Below are positions 27,082-35,488 of a DNA stretch of 64,000 nucleotides, one piece after another (the stretch's first letter is position 1; each line of letters opens with the position of its first letter). Source of the stretch: Pseudodesulfovibrio sp. Lineage in GTDB: Bacteria > Desulfobacterota > Desulfovibrionia > Desulfovibrionales > Desulfovibrionaceae. Where the stretch lies: positions 1-64,000 of the forward strand of contig JAEINO010000004.1 in the NCBI GenBank assembly GCA_016342345.1, in the 5' to 3' direction. A program made the translations under genes and the position numbers. The notes under the pieces were generated by a model. That model searched no databases, was not told the DNA's origin, and saw nothing but the letters and a program-made list of their open reading frames with translations.

Positions 27082-28170
27082 TTAACTGATGGTTCCGGTG
27101 TAGAGCTTGATGTAGTCGGTGACCATTCGATCGGCTGAGAATCTTTTTTTCCCGGCAGCAAAGGCGGTTTGACCGAGGTCGCGACAGCGCATCGGGTTGC
27201 CCAGAAGCACGGCAGCTTCGTTGATGAATTCCTGCTTGTTGCCCGGGGAGATGAGCAGGCCGGTGGACTGGTCAATGATCTGTTCCGGTACGCCGCCCAC
27301 TGCGTAGGCAATTACGGGTAGAGCCTGGGCCATGGCTTCAAGGATGACAAGAGAGTGGTTGTCCGCCTTGGTGGGGTAGAGCATGACGTCGGCTGCTGTC
27401 ATGAGCAGTCTGAGGCGGTCGCGTTTTACATAGGGCCAGACGACGAGATCGTCGTACCGCCCGGCCTTGTCGCCGCCCACGGCAAAACAGAGGGCTTCGG
27501 GTAGTTGTGCCTTTATTCCTTCCCACAGACTTTTCCATGCGGTGCCTGATTTGTAGGCAGCATTCATGCCGCCGTGAGCTGCGAAGAGGGCAACGCGGGC
27601 AGCGGGGTTGATGCCGAGCTTTTGGCGTGCGTCCTTTTTGGAGCCGGGCCGGTCGGTCCAGGGAATGCCGTTGGGTATGATGGTCACAGATTGGTGCAGG
27701 TGCTTTTTGGCAAGCCGGGACAGCCAGCGTGAGGGGGCCACCAGAACCGGGTCGAGTCGCTTCAAGAGCGTGAACTTGGTTTTCCGCAGCTCTTCCGAGT
27801 TTGGGAAATTTCGGGGACAGGGGGTGACGCATTCTTCTTCGATGGCCGAGCAACCCAACGGATAGGGACAGCCACCGGTGAATAGCTCGCAATCGTGAAG
27901 GGTGATGATGGTTTTCCGTCCTTCGGGGATGGAAGCGAGCAGTGCAGGCCAGTTGCCGGTACAATGAATATGAGGCAGCGCGTCTTCGGGGAGATATTGA
28001 CCGAATTCTTCCGGCAGGATGGCGGCAGCATCGGCTTTTTCGGCCAGCTCGAAGCTCAGGCCTGTCTCGAAGTCCGGGCTGAGACCGTCCATGATGAGTC
28101 GTGCAACGCGGGTTGCACCGCCGGTTGATTCAAGACCGGTATGGTGGAATATGGCTGGTAACCGTGGCAT
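27082..28170 (-). CDS. Glycosyltransferase, family 4-like
   Basis: A 362-residue GT-B glycosyltransferase. The N-terminal domain contains STGGATRVARLIMDG and a cysteine-rich insert (CELFTGGCPYPLGC, later CVTPCPRNF). The C-terminal GT1-type domain contains TIIPNGIPWTDR, VALFAAHGG, and the acceptor-side ADVMLYPTKADNHSLVILEAMAQALPVIAY, where Glu in the ExxxxxxxP-like motif contacts the nucleotide sugar. It follows the acyl-CoA ligase gene with a 3-base gap, so the two are probably translated together, but they have no obvious common function. The sugar and acceptor cannot be told from the sequence. Confidence 0.86.
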   Translation of the reverse strand: MPRLPAIFHHTGLESTGGATRVARLIMDGLSPDFETGLSFELAEKADAAAILPEEFGQYLPEDALPHIHCTGNWPALLASIPEGRKTIITLHDCELFTGGCPYPLGCSAIEEECVTPCPRNFPNSEELRKTKFTLLKRLDPVLVAPSRWLSRLAKKHLHQSVTIIPNGIPWTDRPGSKKDARQKLGINPAARVALFAAHGGMNAAYKSGTAWKSLWEGIKAQLPEALCFAVGGDKAGRYDDLVVWPYVKRDRLRLLMTAADVMLYPTKADNHSLVILEAMAQALPVIAYAVGGVPEQIIDQSTGLLISPGNKQEFINEAAVLLGNPMRCRDLGQTAFAAGKKRFSADRMVTDYIKLYTGTIS

Positions 28171-28173
28171 GGC

Positions 28174-30879
28174 TCAGTCTTTTATTTTTTCCATATCCAG
28201 CACCATGTCCACCAGATCATCATCGTGTGGGTCGGGTGAAATCACAAATCCGAATTTTTTGGAAAGCCCCTGCATTGCCTTGTTTTCGACCATGGTCTGG
28301 CCTGACAGGATGGAGGTTCCGCGATCCTTGGTGTAGCGGATGCCCTTGTGAAAAAGCATGCTGCCGAGTCCTTCGCCCTTTTGGTCGGAGCGGACAACGA
28401 TGGCAAATTCGGCTTCGGTATTGTCGGGTTTGGTGTTGGTGCGCATGACGCCAAGGGTTTCCGGTTCGCCTTTTTCGTTTGTTCCGGTGGCGATGAATGC
28501 CATTTCGCGATCATAATCGATTTGGGTGAAACGGGCGATATCCTTGTGGTCGAAATCGCGTTGGACAACGCCGAAGAATCGTAGCCGCAAATCCTCGTCC
28601 GAGAGATTGGAGAGGAATGCTCCATGCGTTGCTTCGTCCTCGGGACGGATGGGGCGGAGAGTGACGTGACGCCCGGTTTTGAGAGTGACACATTCTTCCA
28701 GTTCGCGAGGATATGGCCGGATGGCGAGCCGTCGTTCTCCCTCTCCCTCGAACGGAGCTATGGAGATTTTGCCACCCAAGGCCAGGACGCCTTCCGAGTC
28801 CGCATAGAGCGGATTTATGTCGATGGAGGTGATCTGCGGCACGTCAATGATGAGCTGGGAAATCTGGATCAGGGTCAGGCAGATGTCATCGATGTCAACG
28901 GGCAGTTGGGTTGGAGTGCCCTTCAGGAGTTTGCTGATGCGGGTGCGGTTGACCAGTTCCTTGGCCAGGCTCATGGAAAGCGGTGGCAGGGTCAATTCGA
29001 TGTCCTGAATCATTTCTCGAGCCATGCCGCCGTGACCGAAGTACAGGACCGGGCCGAAGACCGAGTCTACCGTGGCCGAGATGGACAGTTCGTGCGCGCC
29101 GGGCCTGCGGCCCATTTTTTGGACCGTGAATCCTTCGATGTAGGCATCGGGACGTTCGCGGACGCAGCGGGCCAGGATGGAGGCAGCCCCTTCCCATACC
29201 CGCTCCGGGGTTTCCAGGTCGAGCAGGACTCCGCCCACGTCAAAGGGTTGTGGAATTTGTGGGCTTCTGAGTTTCAGGGCGACGGGATAGCCTAGTTTGT
29301 CGGCGGCAATGACCGCATCCTTGGCTGATATGGCGATGCGGGTCTCGACTACCGGGATTCCATAGGCGGCCAGCAGGTCCTTGGCTTCTGGTTCGGTCAG
29401 GGATTCGCGGTCATCGGCCAGGGCCTTTGCCACGACATTTCTCGCGTTTGTGGTGTCCGGGAAAAAATCTGTGGGCAGCGAGTCCGGGGTCTCAATGAGC
29501 AGCTCCTGGTTCTGCTGATATTCGGCCATGTACAGGAAGGCTCGGACCGCATGGGTGGGTGTGTCATAGGTCGGGATGTCTGCCTTGCTGAAGACTTCGC
29601 GGGAGTGTTCCGCAGCCCCTGAGCCGAGCCATGCTGTGAGAACCATTCGATTGACCCTTTTCAGTGAATCGCGCAGAGCTGTGGCTATCTCCACATCGGG
29701 TTGTGCGGTCCAGGGAACGTGCATGATCAGGATACCGTTGGAGTTTTTGTCCTTGAGGAGCAGCTTGAGCACTTCGGTGTATGTTTTGCCGTCGGCATTG
29801 AAGGGAATATCCACAGGGTTGCTGCGCGACCAGTTTTGTTCGCCCAGCAGGTTGTTGATGGCTGTGATGGTTTCATCAGAAAGGTCTGCCAGGGAGCCAC
29901 CGCCTGCCAACAGGCGGTCTGCTGCCAGGATGCCTGCGCTGGTGCCGTTGGTCAGGATTGCGAGTTTCTTGCCGAAAACGCGCTTGGGTGTCCCCAATGT
30001 CTGGGCCGCGTCAAACAGTCCGTCAATGTTTTCCACGCGCAACATTCCGGCGCGTCGGAATGCCACGTCATAGACAGCGTCCACGAGCCTGTGGTCGCCT
30101 GTTTCTCGTAATTTCAAGTCACCGAGAACGGTGTCGAGTGCCTGTCCGGGGCGGATAACCAGCACTGGTTTGTTGCGCGAGGCAGCTCGGGCAGCGGACA
30201 TGAACTCGCGGGCGTTTTTGAGGGATTCCACATAGAGCATGATGGACCGGGTCAGTGGGTCAGAGGCGAGGTAGTCGAGGATGTCGGCAAAGGTGACGTC
30301 GATTCGGCTGCCCAGTGCGATCATGTGCGAAAAGCCGATGCCTTTGTCTATGGCCCAGTCCAGGACTGTGGCAAACAGTGAATCGGACTGGGAGATGAAG
30401 GCCACCTTGCCGGGAATTACGGAAGCGTGGGCAAGGGAGGCGTTCAGGTTGAGCGAGGGAACCATGAAGCCCAGTGATTTTGGGCCGATGAGTCGAATGT
30501 CCGGTGTGTTGGCGACCTTGAGTATGGTGGACTTGATATCCAGCCGCTCTTCCGGGGTCATTGAGGCAAAGCCTGATCCCATGAGTACCGCACCACGTGT
30601 GCCGCGTTTCTTGAGCGAATAGATGATTTCCGGAACATCATCCAACGGAGAGCAGACCACCGCGAGATCGGGTGTTTTGGGTAGATTCTTGACTGAAGTG
30701 TATGTGAGTACGCCTGCTATGGCCTCGGCAGTGTCGGACACGGGCATGACCGGTCCCATGAAGCCGCCCGCCATGATGTTGCGCATGACAATATTGCCTG
30801 CGTTGCGCGGGTCGTTGGTGGCTCCGATGACTGCAACGGATTTGGGCTTGAAAAGATATTCCAGATTGGTGACGCTCAT
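28174..30879 (-). CDS. ADP-forming acyl-CoA ligase-like protein with GNAT domain (Pat-type)
   Basis: A 901-residue protein. Order: CoA-binding domain (SVAVIGATNDPRNAGN), succinyl-CoA-ligase-like alpha domains (IRLIGPKSLGFM, KLAILTNGTSAGILAAD), ATP-grasp-like beta domain (about 480-700; VALKLRSPQIPQPFDVGGV, DINPLYADSEGV), and a C-terminal GNAT domain (about 730-890; LGVMRTNTKPDNTEAEFAIVV, then QKGEGLGSMLFH). This matches the Pat/YfiQ group: protein lysine acetyltransferases with a CoA-ligase-like regulatory part, best known for inactivating acetyl-CoA synthetase. acs lies 7 kb away at 37932, with the Rhs region between. GAGGAAA precedes the ATG. Ligase activity is possible but unproven. Confidence 0.88.
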   Translation of the reverse strand: MSVTNLEYLFKPKSVAVIGATNDPRNAGNIVMRNIMAGGFMGPVMPVSDTAEAIAGVLTYTSVKNLPKTPDLAVVCSPLDDVPEIIYSLKKRGTRGAVLMGSGFASMTPEERLDIKSTILKVANTPDIRLIGPKSLGFMVPSLNLNASLAHASVIPGKVAFISQSDSLFATVLDWAIDKGIGFSHMIALGSRIDVTFADILDYLASDPLTRSIMLYVESLKNAREFMSAARAASRNKPVLVIRPGQALDTVLGDLKLRETGDHRLVDAVYDVAFRRAGMLRVENIDGLFDAAQTLGTPKRVFGKKLAILTNGTSAGILAADRLLAGGGSLADLSDETITAINNLLGEQNWSRSNPVDIPFNADGKTYTEVLKLLLKDKNSNGILIMHVPWTAQPDVEIATALRDSLKRVNRMVLTAWLGSGAAEHSREVFSKADIPTYDTPTHAVRAFLYMAEYQQNQELLIETPDSLPTDFFPDTTNARNVVAKALADDRESLTEPEAKDLLAAYGIPVVETRIAISAKDAVIAADKLGYPVALKLRSPQIPQPFDVGGVLLDLETPERVWEGAASILARCVRERPDAYIEGFTVQKMGRRPGAHELSISATVDSVFGPVLYFGHGGMAREMIQDIELTLPPLSMSLAKELVNRTRISKLLKGTPTQLPVDIDDICLTLIQISQLIIDVPQITSIDINPLYADSEGVLALGGKISIAPFEGEGERRLAIRPYPRELEECVTLKTGRHVTLRPIRPEDEATHGAFLSNLSDEDLRLRFFGVVQRDFDHKDIARFTQIDYDREMAFIATGTNEKGEPETLGVMRTNTKPDNTEAEFAIVVRSDQKGEGLGSMLFHKGIRYTKDRGTSILSGQTMVENKAMQGLSKKFGFVISPDPHDDDLVDMVLDMEKIKD

Positions 30880-31170
30880 ATGTTTCCTCGCGTGGCTGTG
30901 GTGCGCTGGGTGCTATGTATGGGTACCTTTTTTTGTCCATGTGACGCAACAGGCGATTGGGTTGGGATGAAAAAATAATACTCGGAGATTATCGGGAAAC
31001 CATAGCTGGCGAATTGGCTGACCTGTTCGATTCAACTCCTCGGGAAACAGGGTGCGACGCGACGTATCAGCAAATTGGGGACGAATATTGGTGCCCCTAA
31101 AGATTTTGTTTGATTCAGCCGATAATACCCTTTGAGGGGTTTTCTGTAATTTTAAAATGGAGTCGTCTTC

Positions 31171-31632
31171 ATGGGTATCGAGTCTGGTCTTGCGCAGCAG
31201 GCGTCAATGTTTTCAGAGTCTCTGAATATCAAACCGGCACCAGCAGTGGAGAGAACTCCCGATGAAGCCGGTCAGGATATCAAAGTCCCGGAGCAGGGTG
31301 ACAAGGTGAGCATTTCCGAGGAGGCCCGTGCTTTGGTCGCAGCGGAAAAGCCCGGCGATTCTGCGCAGACAGAAGGAGAGGATGCCGGGAATCCAGTCAT
31401 AACGGCACTCAATGATCGAATCGAGAAGATTGAGGCCGAGATCAAGGAACTTGAAAAAAGCAACCTGCCTCAAAAAGAGAAACAGCAGCAGGTTCAGGGA
31501 AAGCAGGCAGAACTCATGGAGCTTCGGGACCAGTTGGTCAAGGCTCAGGAAGAGCAGCTCAAGATCGATGGTATGGCCGCCCGTGGCGGTACCAGGGCAA
31601 ACGGATTCGGCAAAAGCGTGGCTGATTTTTAG
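31171..31632 (+). CDS. Hypothetical coiled-coil protein with KVSISEEAR motif
   Basis: A 153-residue charged protein. An N-terminal segment (residues 1-45) leads to GDKVSISEEARALVAAEK, a motif common at the ends of flagellar hook-length and related secreted proteins in this group. Residues 75-135 form a predicted coiled coil (IEKIEAEIKELEKSNLPQKE, then a Gln/Glu-rich continuation), and the tail is Gly-rich. I do not recognise a defined function. It stands alone between the Pat-type gene (divergent) and the Rhs region (convergent), and has its own terminator. Confidence 0.7.
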   Translation: MGIESGLAQQASMFSESLNIKPAPAVERTPDEAGQDIKVPEQGDKVSISEEARALVAAEKPGDSAQTEGEDAGNPVITALNDRIEKIEAEIKELEKSNLPQKEKQQQVQGKQAELMELRDQLVKAQEEQLKIDGMAARGGTRANGFGKSVADF

Positions 31633-31659
31633 GTCGTTCCTTGCAGAGAATGATACCGG

Positions 31660-31692
31660 CGCGGTGGACAAAAGTTCGCCGCGTTTTTTTGT
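31660..31692 (+). terminator. Rho-independent terminator
   Basis: GCGGTGGAC and GTTCGCCGC pair (with two wobble pairs) around AAAA, followed by seven T. It ends the coiled-coil gene and meets the Rhs remnant from the other strand. Confidence 0.75.
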
Positions 31693-31693
31693 T

Positions 31694-31841
31694 TTCCCAT
31701 TTATCGGGCTATCCAGACAATACCCTTACCAGTCCGAATCACCGCCTTTGTCGCCAAGGGGGTCTGGTGCGGTCCACCAACCGGTGACGTATCGTAATCC
31801 CTCCAGCCGAAGCGGACGAGATTCCAATTCAGATAATGCAA
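31694..31841 (-). pseudogene. Rhs core remnant
   Basis: In the minus-strand frame, fragments of the Rhs core end are readable: TAPDPLGDKGGDSDW, then a stop where the intact copy has Tyr, then GYCLDSPINGK. The same core segment is intact at 36400-36560. It follows the last immunity gene by a few bases and marks the 3' edge of the Rhs array. Confidence 0.75.
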
Positions 31842-32342
31842 TTATTTAGGCCAATAGGCTGGAGAAATTTCACATCGAATTGAGCCGCGATATTTTTCAA
31901 GTTTGGTTATTGGTGATTCCACCGTAACTTCAAGAAACACATCACCAGTTGCTTTTTGAAAAGGTAAGTCGAAAGTGAATAGTACCAAATCGCATTTACC
32001 ATCGTTTGTCCCAAGAATGGGGCGCGTCGGGATTGGAATTGTGCGTTTTTCAAGAAGTTTGTTGTTAGAAATGAATTTGTATTGAAGAAGGCCATCTAAG
32101 TCCGTAAAGGACCTATAATCAACGGTTTTGCATGGAAAGACTAAAGAAAAACCGTGTTTTACATTATATGAGTTTTCCAGTTTAATTTTGATTGTGGTTT
32201 CTTTGTTCATTACATCAAAATCAGCCGAATAGATGGGGCGATAGAATTTTTCAGCATTAAACCACACGGCAAAGTCATTGGTTCTGGATATTGCCAAAAT
32301 AGTTATGGCGAGAAGGGTGATGATTAATAGTAATTTTTTCAT
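31842..32342 (-). CDS. Membrane-anchored immunity-like protein (paralog 6)
   Basis: A 166-residue member of a five-paralog family in this array. An N-terminal hydrophobic signal anchor (MKKLLLIITLLAITILAIS) is followed by a beta-rich domain: NAEKFYRPIYSADFDV, LLQYKFISNNK, LFTFDLPF, and the end SPITKLEKYRGSIRCEISPA. The ATG at 32342 is used; a second ATG three codons upstream also exists. DNA at both ends is nearly identical to the copy at 34853, while the middle differs strongly. A hairpin lies just upstream. It follows the toxin tip at 32388 and so probably protects against it, in the periplasm; this is inferred from gene order and the anchor. Confidence 0.7.
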   Translation of the reverse strand: MKKLLLIITLLAITILAISRTNDFAVWFNAEKFYRPIYSADFDVMNKETTIKIKLENSYNVKHGFSLVFPCKTVDYRSFTDLDGLLQYKFISNNKLLEKRTIPIPTRPILGTNDGKCDLVLFTFDLPFQKATGDVFLEVTVESPITKLEKYRGSIRCEISPAYWPK

Positions 32343-32387
32343 GTAATACACTTGTTGGCGGGAGGGATTGGCCCTGCCAAGAGTTGG

Positions 32388-32759
32388 CTATCTTTGTCTA
32401 TTGTCTTTTTCAAGCGAATGGTAACGCGTTCGCAGCTTCTCAGTAAAATCTTGGCAGTTGTTCTGTTTTCCGCCAATTCTCCATGGACTGTATTGATCGG
32501 GGTTGGTATTTTTTTGAAAGCGTTTCATGCGTTTGTCATCATAGTGCTTTTCTTTAATTTTGTAGTCCAGGGATAATCCTTCCATTTCTAGTCGGCCTGA
32601 AAAGTAGAGGTCACGCCACCTAGGCCATTCTTGCCCTTGGGGAATATTTTTCAAGGGCAAAATACGGCCGTTCATTGTTATAGGTCCAAAGCCACTTGGT
32701 GGCATGATTTTGAACAGATGTTGGCTGTCCCAATCAAACAACCCGGACGGGTCAATCAC
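32388..32759 (-). CDS. Orphan Rhs C-terminal toxin tip
   Basis: A 123-codon frame starting (as GTG) at VIDPSGLFDWDS, the DPxGLF that closes Rhs cores, and continuing into a distinct tip ending YDDKRMKRFQKN, GGKQNNCQDFTEKLRTRYHS. It has no core or secretion part, so it can only become active by recombining onto an Rhs gene. The NNCQD motif and following helix are shared with the tip of the Rhs at 36028 and with fragments at 33878 and 34613. It begins about 10 bases after the stop of the immunity gene at 32769 and is followed by another at 31842. Confidence 0.65.
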   Translation of the reverse strand: MIDPSGLFDWDSQHLFKIMPPSGFGPITMNGRILPLKNIPQGQEWPRWRDLYFSGRLEMEGLSLDYKIKEKHYDDKRMKRFQKNTNPDQYSPWRIGGKQNNCQDFTEKLRTRYHSLEKDNRQR

Positions 32760-32768
32760 AGTCGCAGA

Positions 32769-33281
32769 CTACAACCGATATGCGGATGAGACTTGGCATG
32801 TGAGTTCGTTCAGTTCTGCAAATTTGGCAAACGGTTTCAGGACATCTATTCTGAGTATCAAATTTTCAGAATGCCCTGCATATGGCAAATCAAAATAAAA
32901 AAGAGTAATTTCAGAATCCTTTTCCAGGTTCCAGAAGCCATAACTCGCGTATTCGATGACTTCAGACCCTAGAGCTTTGCCCTCATGCACAATGGAATAC
33001 CTGATTGAACCTTGAAGATTTTTCCCGATATCCAAGTCGTTTGTATAAGGTACCAAAATGGATAATCTATGTCGTGAATCGAATTTAAACTTCAGCGGTA
33101 TATCTAGCGACTCATTGAGTGAATTTTTTAATACCCCGGTGTAGAATGGTTCATACAAAGTGTCCGGAAAAAAGATTGCCATCACAAAATTGGAAATGGG
33201 TGCTGACCTTGCGCAATACCCGAAAGCCAAAACGAATAGGCCAATCACAATAGCTGTGCGAAGAAATTTTGCTTGTTTCAT
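32769..33281 (-). CDS. Membrane-anchored immunity-like protein (paralog 5)
   Basis: A 170-residue family member: signal anchor (FLRTAIVIGLFVLAFGYC), then FFPDTLYEPFYTGVL, a KFKFDSRHRLSILVP strand, IRYSIVHEGK, LFYFDLPYAG, and FAELNELTCQVSSAY. It is the most divergent of the five paralogs but keeps the order of strands and the FDLP motif. ATG at 33281 is chosen because AAAGGA lies just upstream and the longer frame from 33338 would run through a perfect 10-bp hairpin (33294-33320). Function as an immunity protein is inferred from position and family. Confidence 0.68.
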   Translation of the reverse strand: MKQAKFLRTAIVIGLFVLAFGYCARSAPISNFVMAIFFPDTLYEPFYTGVLKNSLNESLDIPLKFKFDSRHRLSILVPYTNDLDIGKNLQGSIRYSIVHEGKALGSEVIEYASYGFWNLEKDSEITLFYFDLPYAGHSENLILRIDVLKPFAKFAELNELTCQVSSAYRL

Positions 33282-33394
33282 AGTGTCCTTTTCGGTCGGG
33301 GCAGATTCATTGCCCCGACCTATGGCTGTGAGCGACAATTATCCATCTGTTTCGTTTGACAGTAATTCCAAATGGCTACGCCTGCGACCCCTTT

Positions 33395-33482
33395 TTACCT
33401 TTCGCCTTGTCTTTTGAAATTCCTGTTCAAATTCAAAATGGTATCTAATTGGCGATACTCCTTAGAAAGTGATGTGACTTTA
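33395..33482 (-). pseudogene. Tail of a lost toxin tip
   Basis: An open minus-strand frame of 28 codons overlaps the stop of the gene at 33480 and reads SKEYRQLDTILNLN then a basic end before TAA. It has the size and position of the residual 3' end of an Rhs tip between two immunity genes. The tip type differs from the NNCQD group. Low information content limits certainty. Confidence 0.4.
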
Positions 33483-33812
33483 TGGGTATTTTCTAAAAAT
33501 CCAAACGGATGAAAGTATCCAAAATACCCCTAGTGAACCAAGGCATATGCTTAACAGTTGGGAGTCGATTCTTGGAGATATGTACCATGGAAGCATAAGT
33601 AACCCGCCTCCGAAGAAGAAGGCGGAGGTAATATATTTGGAAATGATATTTCCTTTCCAAGTGAAGTAGCTTGTGGATAAAAGCAAAATGAAGCTCGTAA
33701 TTGATGCAATAATTATAACAATGTCAGCACCAGAAGTGATATATATAACGATTTTTCCAAGCAGTGGAATAAGATAGGTTAGAACAATCATGAGGAAATA
33801 TAAGTGTTTCAT
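33480..33812 (-). CDS. Small four-helix membrane protein, candidate immunity gene of another type
   Basis: A 110-residue protein with about four hydrophobic helices (YFLMIVLTYLIPLLG; ADIVIIIASITSFILLLS; ITSAFFFGGGLLMLPWY; LLSICLGSLGVFWILSS). It is unrelated to the five anchored paralogs around it but sits in the same alternating pattern, so it may protect against a different toxin. ATG at 33812 is preferred, as the longer frame from 33848 passes through a hairpin at 33838-33867. No clear ribosome site is seen. Confidence 0.55.
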   Translation of the reverse strand: MKHLYFLMIVLTYLIPLLGKIVIYITSGADIVIIIASITSFILLLSTSYFTWKGNIISKYITSAFFFGGGLLMLPWYISPRIDSQLLSICLGSLGVFWILSSVWIFRKYP

Positions 33813-33877
33813 TTTGTTTGTACTTTTTTGGCGTTTTTGAGGCAGCACTGAATTCAGTACTGCCTCATTTTATTCTA

Positions 33878-34008
33878 TCATTTTCCGATTTTTCTGTAGT
33901 TTTCCCTCATCCGATCTGTATAATCTTGGCAGTTGTTCTGTTTTCCGCCAATTCCCCATAGTCTGTATTGACCGGGATCAATGCTGTTTTTGAAAGCGTT
34001 TCATGCAC
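33878..34008 (-). pseudogene. Frameshifted toxin-tip fragment
   Basis: DNA closely matching the tip at 36028. It starts with a MKRFQK segment, then a one-base insertion shifts the frame, after which SIDPGQYRLWGIGGKQNN and CQDYTDRMRENY are readable to a TGA at 33878. The fragment begins directly at the stop of the immunity gene at 34008. Confidence 0.75.
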
Positions 34009-34553
34009 TAAAAGTATATTCCCAATCGGTTCTTTCTGGCCCCGCCACGGTCAGGAGAATAGGTCGGAGCTATGAAGCACGAGATAGTACCTTTATACTT
34101 TTCCAATTTGGTTACAGGAGAAATAATTTTTACCTCTAGCGTGACCGTTTCCGAGATATCTTCAAATGGCAGGTCAAAATAAAAAAGATCAAATAGGAAC
34201 AGGTTGTTGCGAAGACCTGTTACCGTTTTTACCATTGGTGAAAATGAACCTTCTTTTAAAGTCGTGTTTCCGATTATAAAGCGATATTGAAAATGTCCGT
34301 CTAATGAAAGTACAGGCATCGCATAATTGCCTTTCGTCGGCACGGACAAGCTGAATCCGTACTCTGTTTTATATTTAAATTTTAGAGGGATTGAAACAGT
34401 AGTTCCAATTGTTAAGGCGTCAAATTCCGATGTGTATATTGGAGAATAGAATTTGTTCGATAAAAAGAATGCTGCAAAATAATTGGTGTTGAAAAAAAAT
34501 ATCAATAATCCAACAAAGCATAATCCGGCTGCAAGTGAGATCTTTTTTTTCAT
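34008..34553 (-). CDS. Membrane-anchored immunity-like protein (paralog 3)
   Basis: A 181-residue family member: basic start MKKKISLAAG and an anchor helix (LCFVGLLIFFF), then FLSNKFYSPIYTSEFDAL, KFKYKTEYGFSLSVPTKG, GHFQYRFIIGN, LFYFDLPFED, and SPVTKLEKYKGTISCFIAP. It keeps the family's LEKYxGxIxC end and is one of the better-conserved copies. The ATG at 34553 begins after a hairpin region at about 34565-34603. Periplasmic location implies that the cognate toxin acts outside the cytoplasm. Confidence 0.7.
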   Translation of the reverse strand: MKKKISLAAGLCFVGLLIFFFNTNYFAAFFLSNKFYSPIYTSEFDALTIGTTVSIPLKFKYKTEYGFSLSVPTKGNYAMPVLSLDGHFQYRFIIGNTTLKEGSFSPMVKTVTGLRNNLFLFDLFYFDLPFEDISETVTLEVKIISPVTKLEKYKGTISCFIAPTYSPDRGGARKNRLGIYF

Positions 34554-34612
34554 AATAACCCTGTGGGCCCGTACAAAATGGGATTTGTTTACACGGACCC
34601 AAATGTATTTAA

Positions 34613-34840
34613 TTATCGCTGATTATCACCACGGTTTAAGAGCTGGTATCGGTTACGTAATCTGTCAGCGTAATTTTGACAGTTGTTCTTTTCCCCGCGC
34701 CACTCAATTGAGTTGAATTCACCATGTTTTGTTGTGTTTTCAGCTCTGCGCATTCTTTTGTCGCCAAGGGGGTCTGGCGCGGTCCTCCGACCGGTGAAGG
34801 TGTCGTAATCCCTTCAGCCGAAGCGGACGAAATTCCAATT
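34613..34840 (-). pseudogene. Rhs core remnant fused to a toxin tip
   Basis: Reading minus, a core segment (RDYDTFTG then TAPDPLGDK, with a stop in place of Trp just before it) joins directly to a tip: RMRRAENTTKHGEFNSIEWR, then GEKNNCQNYADRLRNRY and a TAA at 34613. The join removes the DPLGLF junction of the intact gene, so this is a deletion product. Its tip is a third NNCQ variant. Confidence 0.75.
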
Positions 34841-34852
34841 CAGATAATGCAA

Positions 34853-35350
34853 TTATTTAGGCCAATAGGCTGGAGAAATTTCACATCGAATTGAGCCGCG
34901 ATATTTTTCAAGTTTGGTTATTGGTGATTCCACCGTAACTTTAAGAAACACATCACCAGTTGCTTTTTGAAAAGGTAAGTCGAAAGTGAATAGGGCTATG
35001 TCGCACATTCCGTGTTTGTATCCAGATATTGGATTTTTGAGGATTGTGGTGTTGCCTGTTTTAAGAATTTTCCCGTCAGACATGAATGAATATTTTACGA
35101 TGCCGTTAAGCTCATTAAACTGCCACTCTTTGTATTTGCATGGGAAAACTAGAAAAAAAGCATGCCTAACATTATACTCGGAATTTAATTTAATTCGAAC
35201 TGTAGTGCCTTTATTCATTACATCAAAATCAGCCGAATAGATGGGGCGATAGAATTTTTCAGCATTAAACCATACGGCAAAGTCATTGGTTCTGGATATT
35301 GCCAAAATAGTTATGGCGAGAAGGGTCGTGATTAATAGTAATTTTTTCAT
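34853..35350 (-). CDS. Membrane-anchored immunity-like protein (paralog 2)
   Basis: A 165-residue family member starting MKKLLLITTLLAITILAIS, then NAEKFYRPIYSADFDV, KFSYSFMS-type strands, LFTFDLPF and EKYRGSIRCEISPA. Its first about 55 and last about 50 codons are almost identical in DNA to the copy at 31842, while the middle (codons about 60-110) differs, as expected if the middle recognises the toxin. ATG at 35350 is preferred over 35428: the longer frame runs through a perfect 11-bp hairpin (35361-35390) and reads the end of a toxin tip. Confidence 0.7.
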   Translation of the reverse strand: MKKLLLITTLLAITILAISRTNDFAVWFNAEKFYRPIYSADFDVMNKGTTVRIKLNSEYNVRHAFFLVFPCKYKEWQFNELNGIVKYSFMSDGKILKTGNTTILKNPISGYKHGMCDIALFTFDLPFQKATGDVFLKVTVESPITKLEKYRGSIRCEISPAYWPK

Positions 35351-35402
35351 GTAATATGTTTGTTGGCGGGAGGGATTGGTCCCGCCAACAGTTAATAGTT
35401 GG

Positions 35403-35440
35403 CTATCTTTGTCTATCGTCTTTTTCAAGCGAATGGTAAG
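35403..35440 (-). pseudogene. Eleven-codon tail of a lost toxin tip
   Basis: The minus-strand frame YHSLEKDDRQR then TAG is identical but for one residue to the end of the tip at 32388. It lies between two immunity genes where a full tip would be expected, so it is what remains after deletion. Confidence 0.65.
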
Positions 35441-35488
35441 GTTCTTTTGGTTTTTATGTTAGAGGTTGGAATAATTGGTGGATTTAGC

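Noticed and set aside
35350-35428. Upstream start giving the 191-codon version of immunity paralog 2
   Set aside because: The extra codons read the tail of a toxin tip and a perfect hairpin, so the ATG at 35350 before the anchor helix is preferred.
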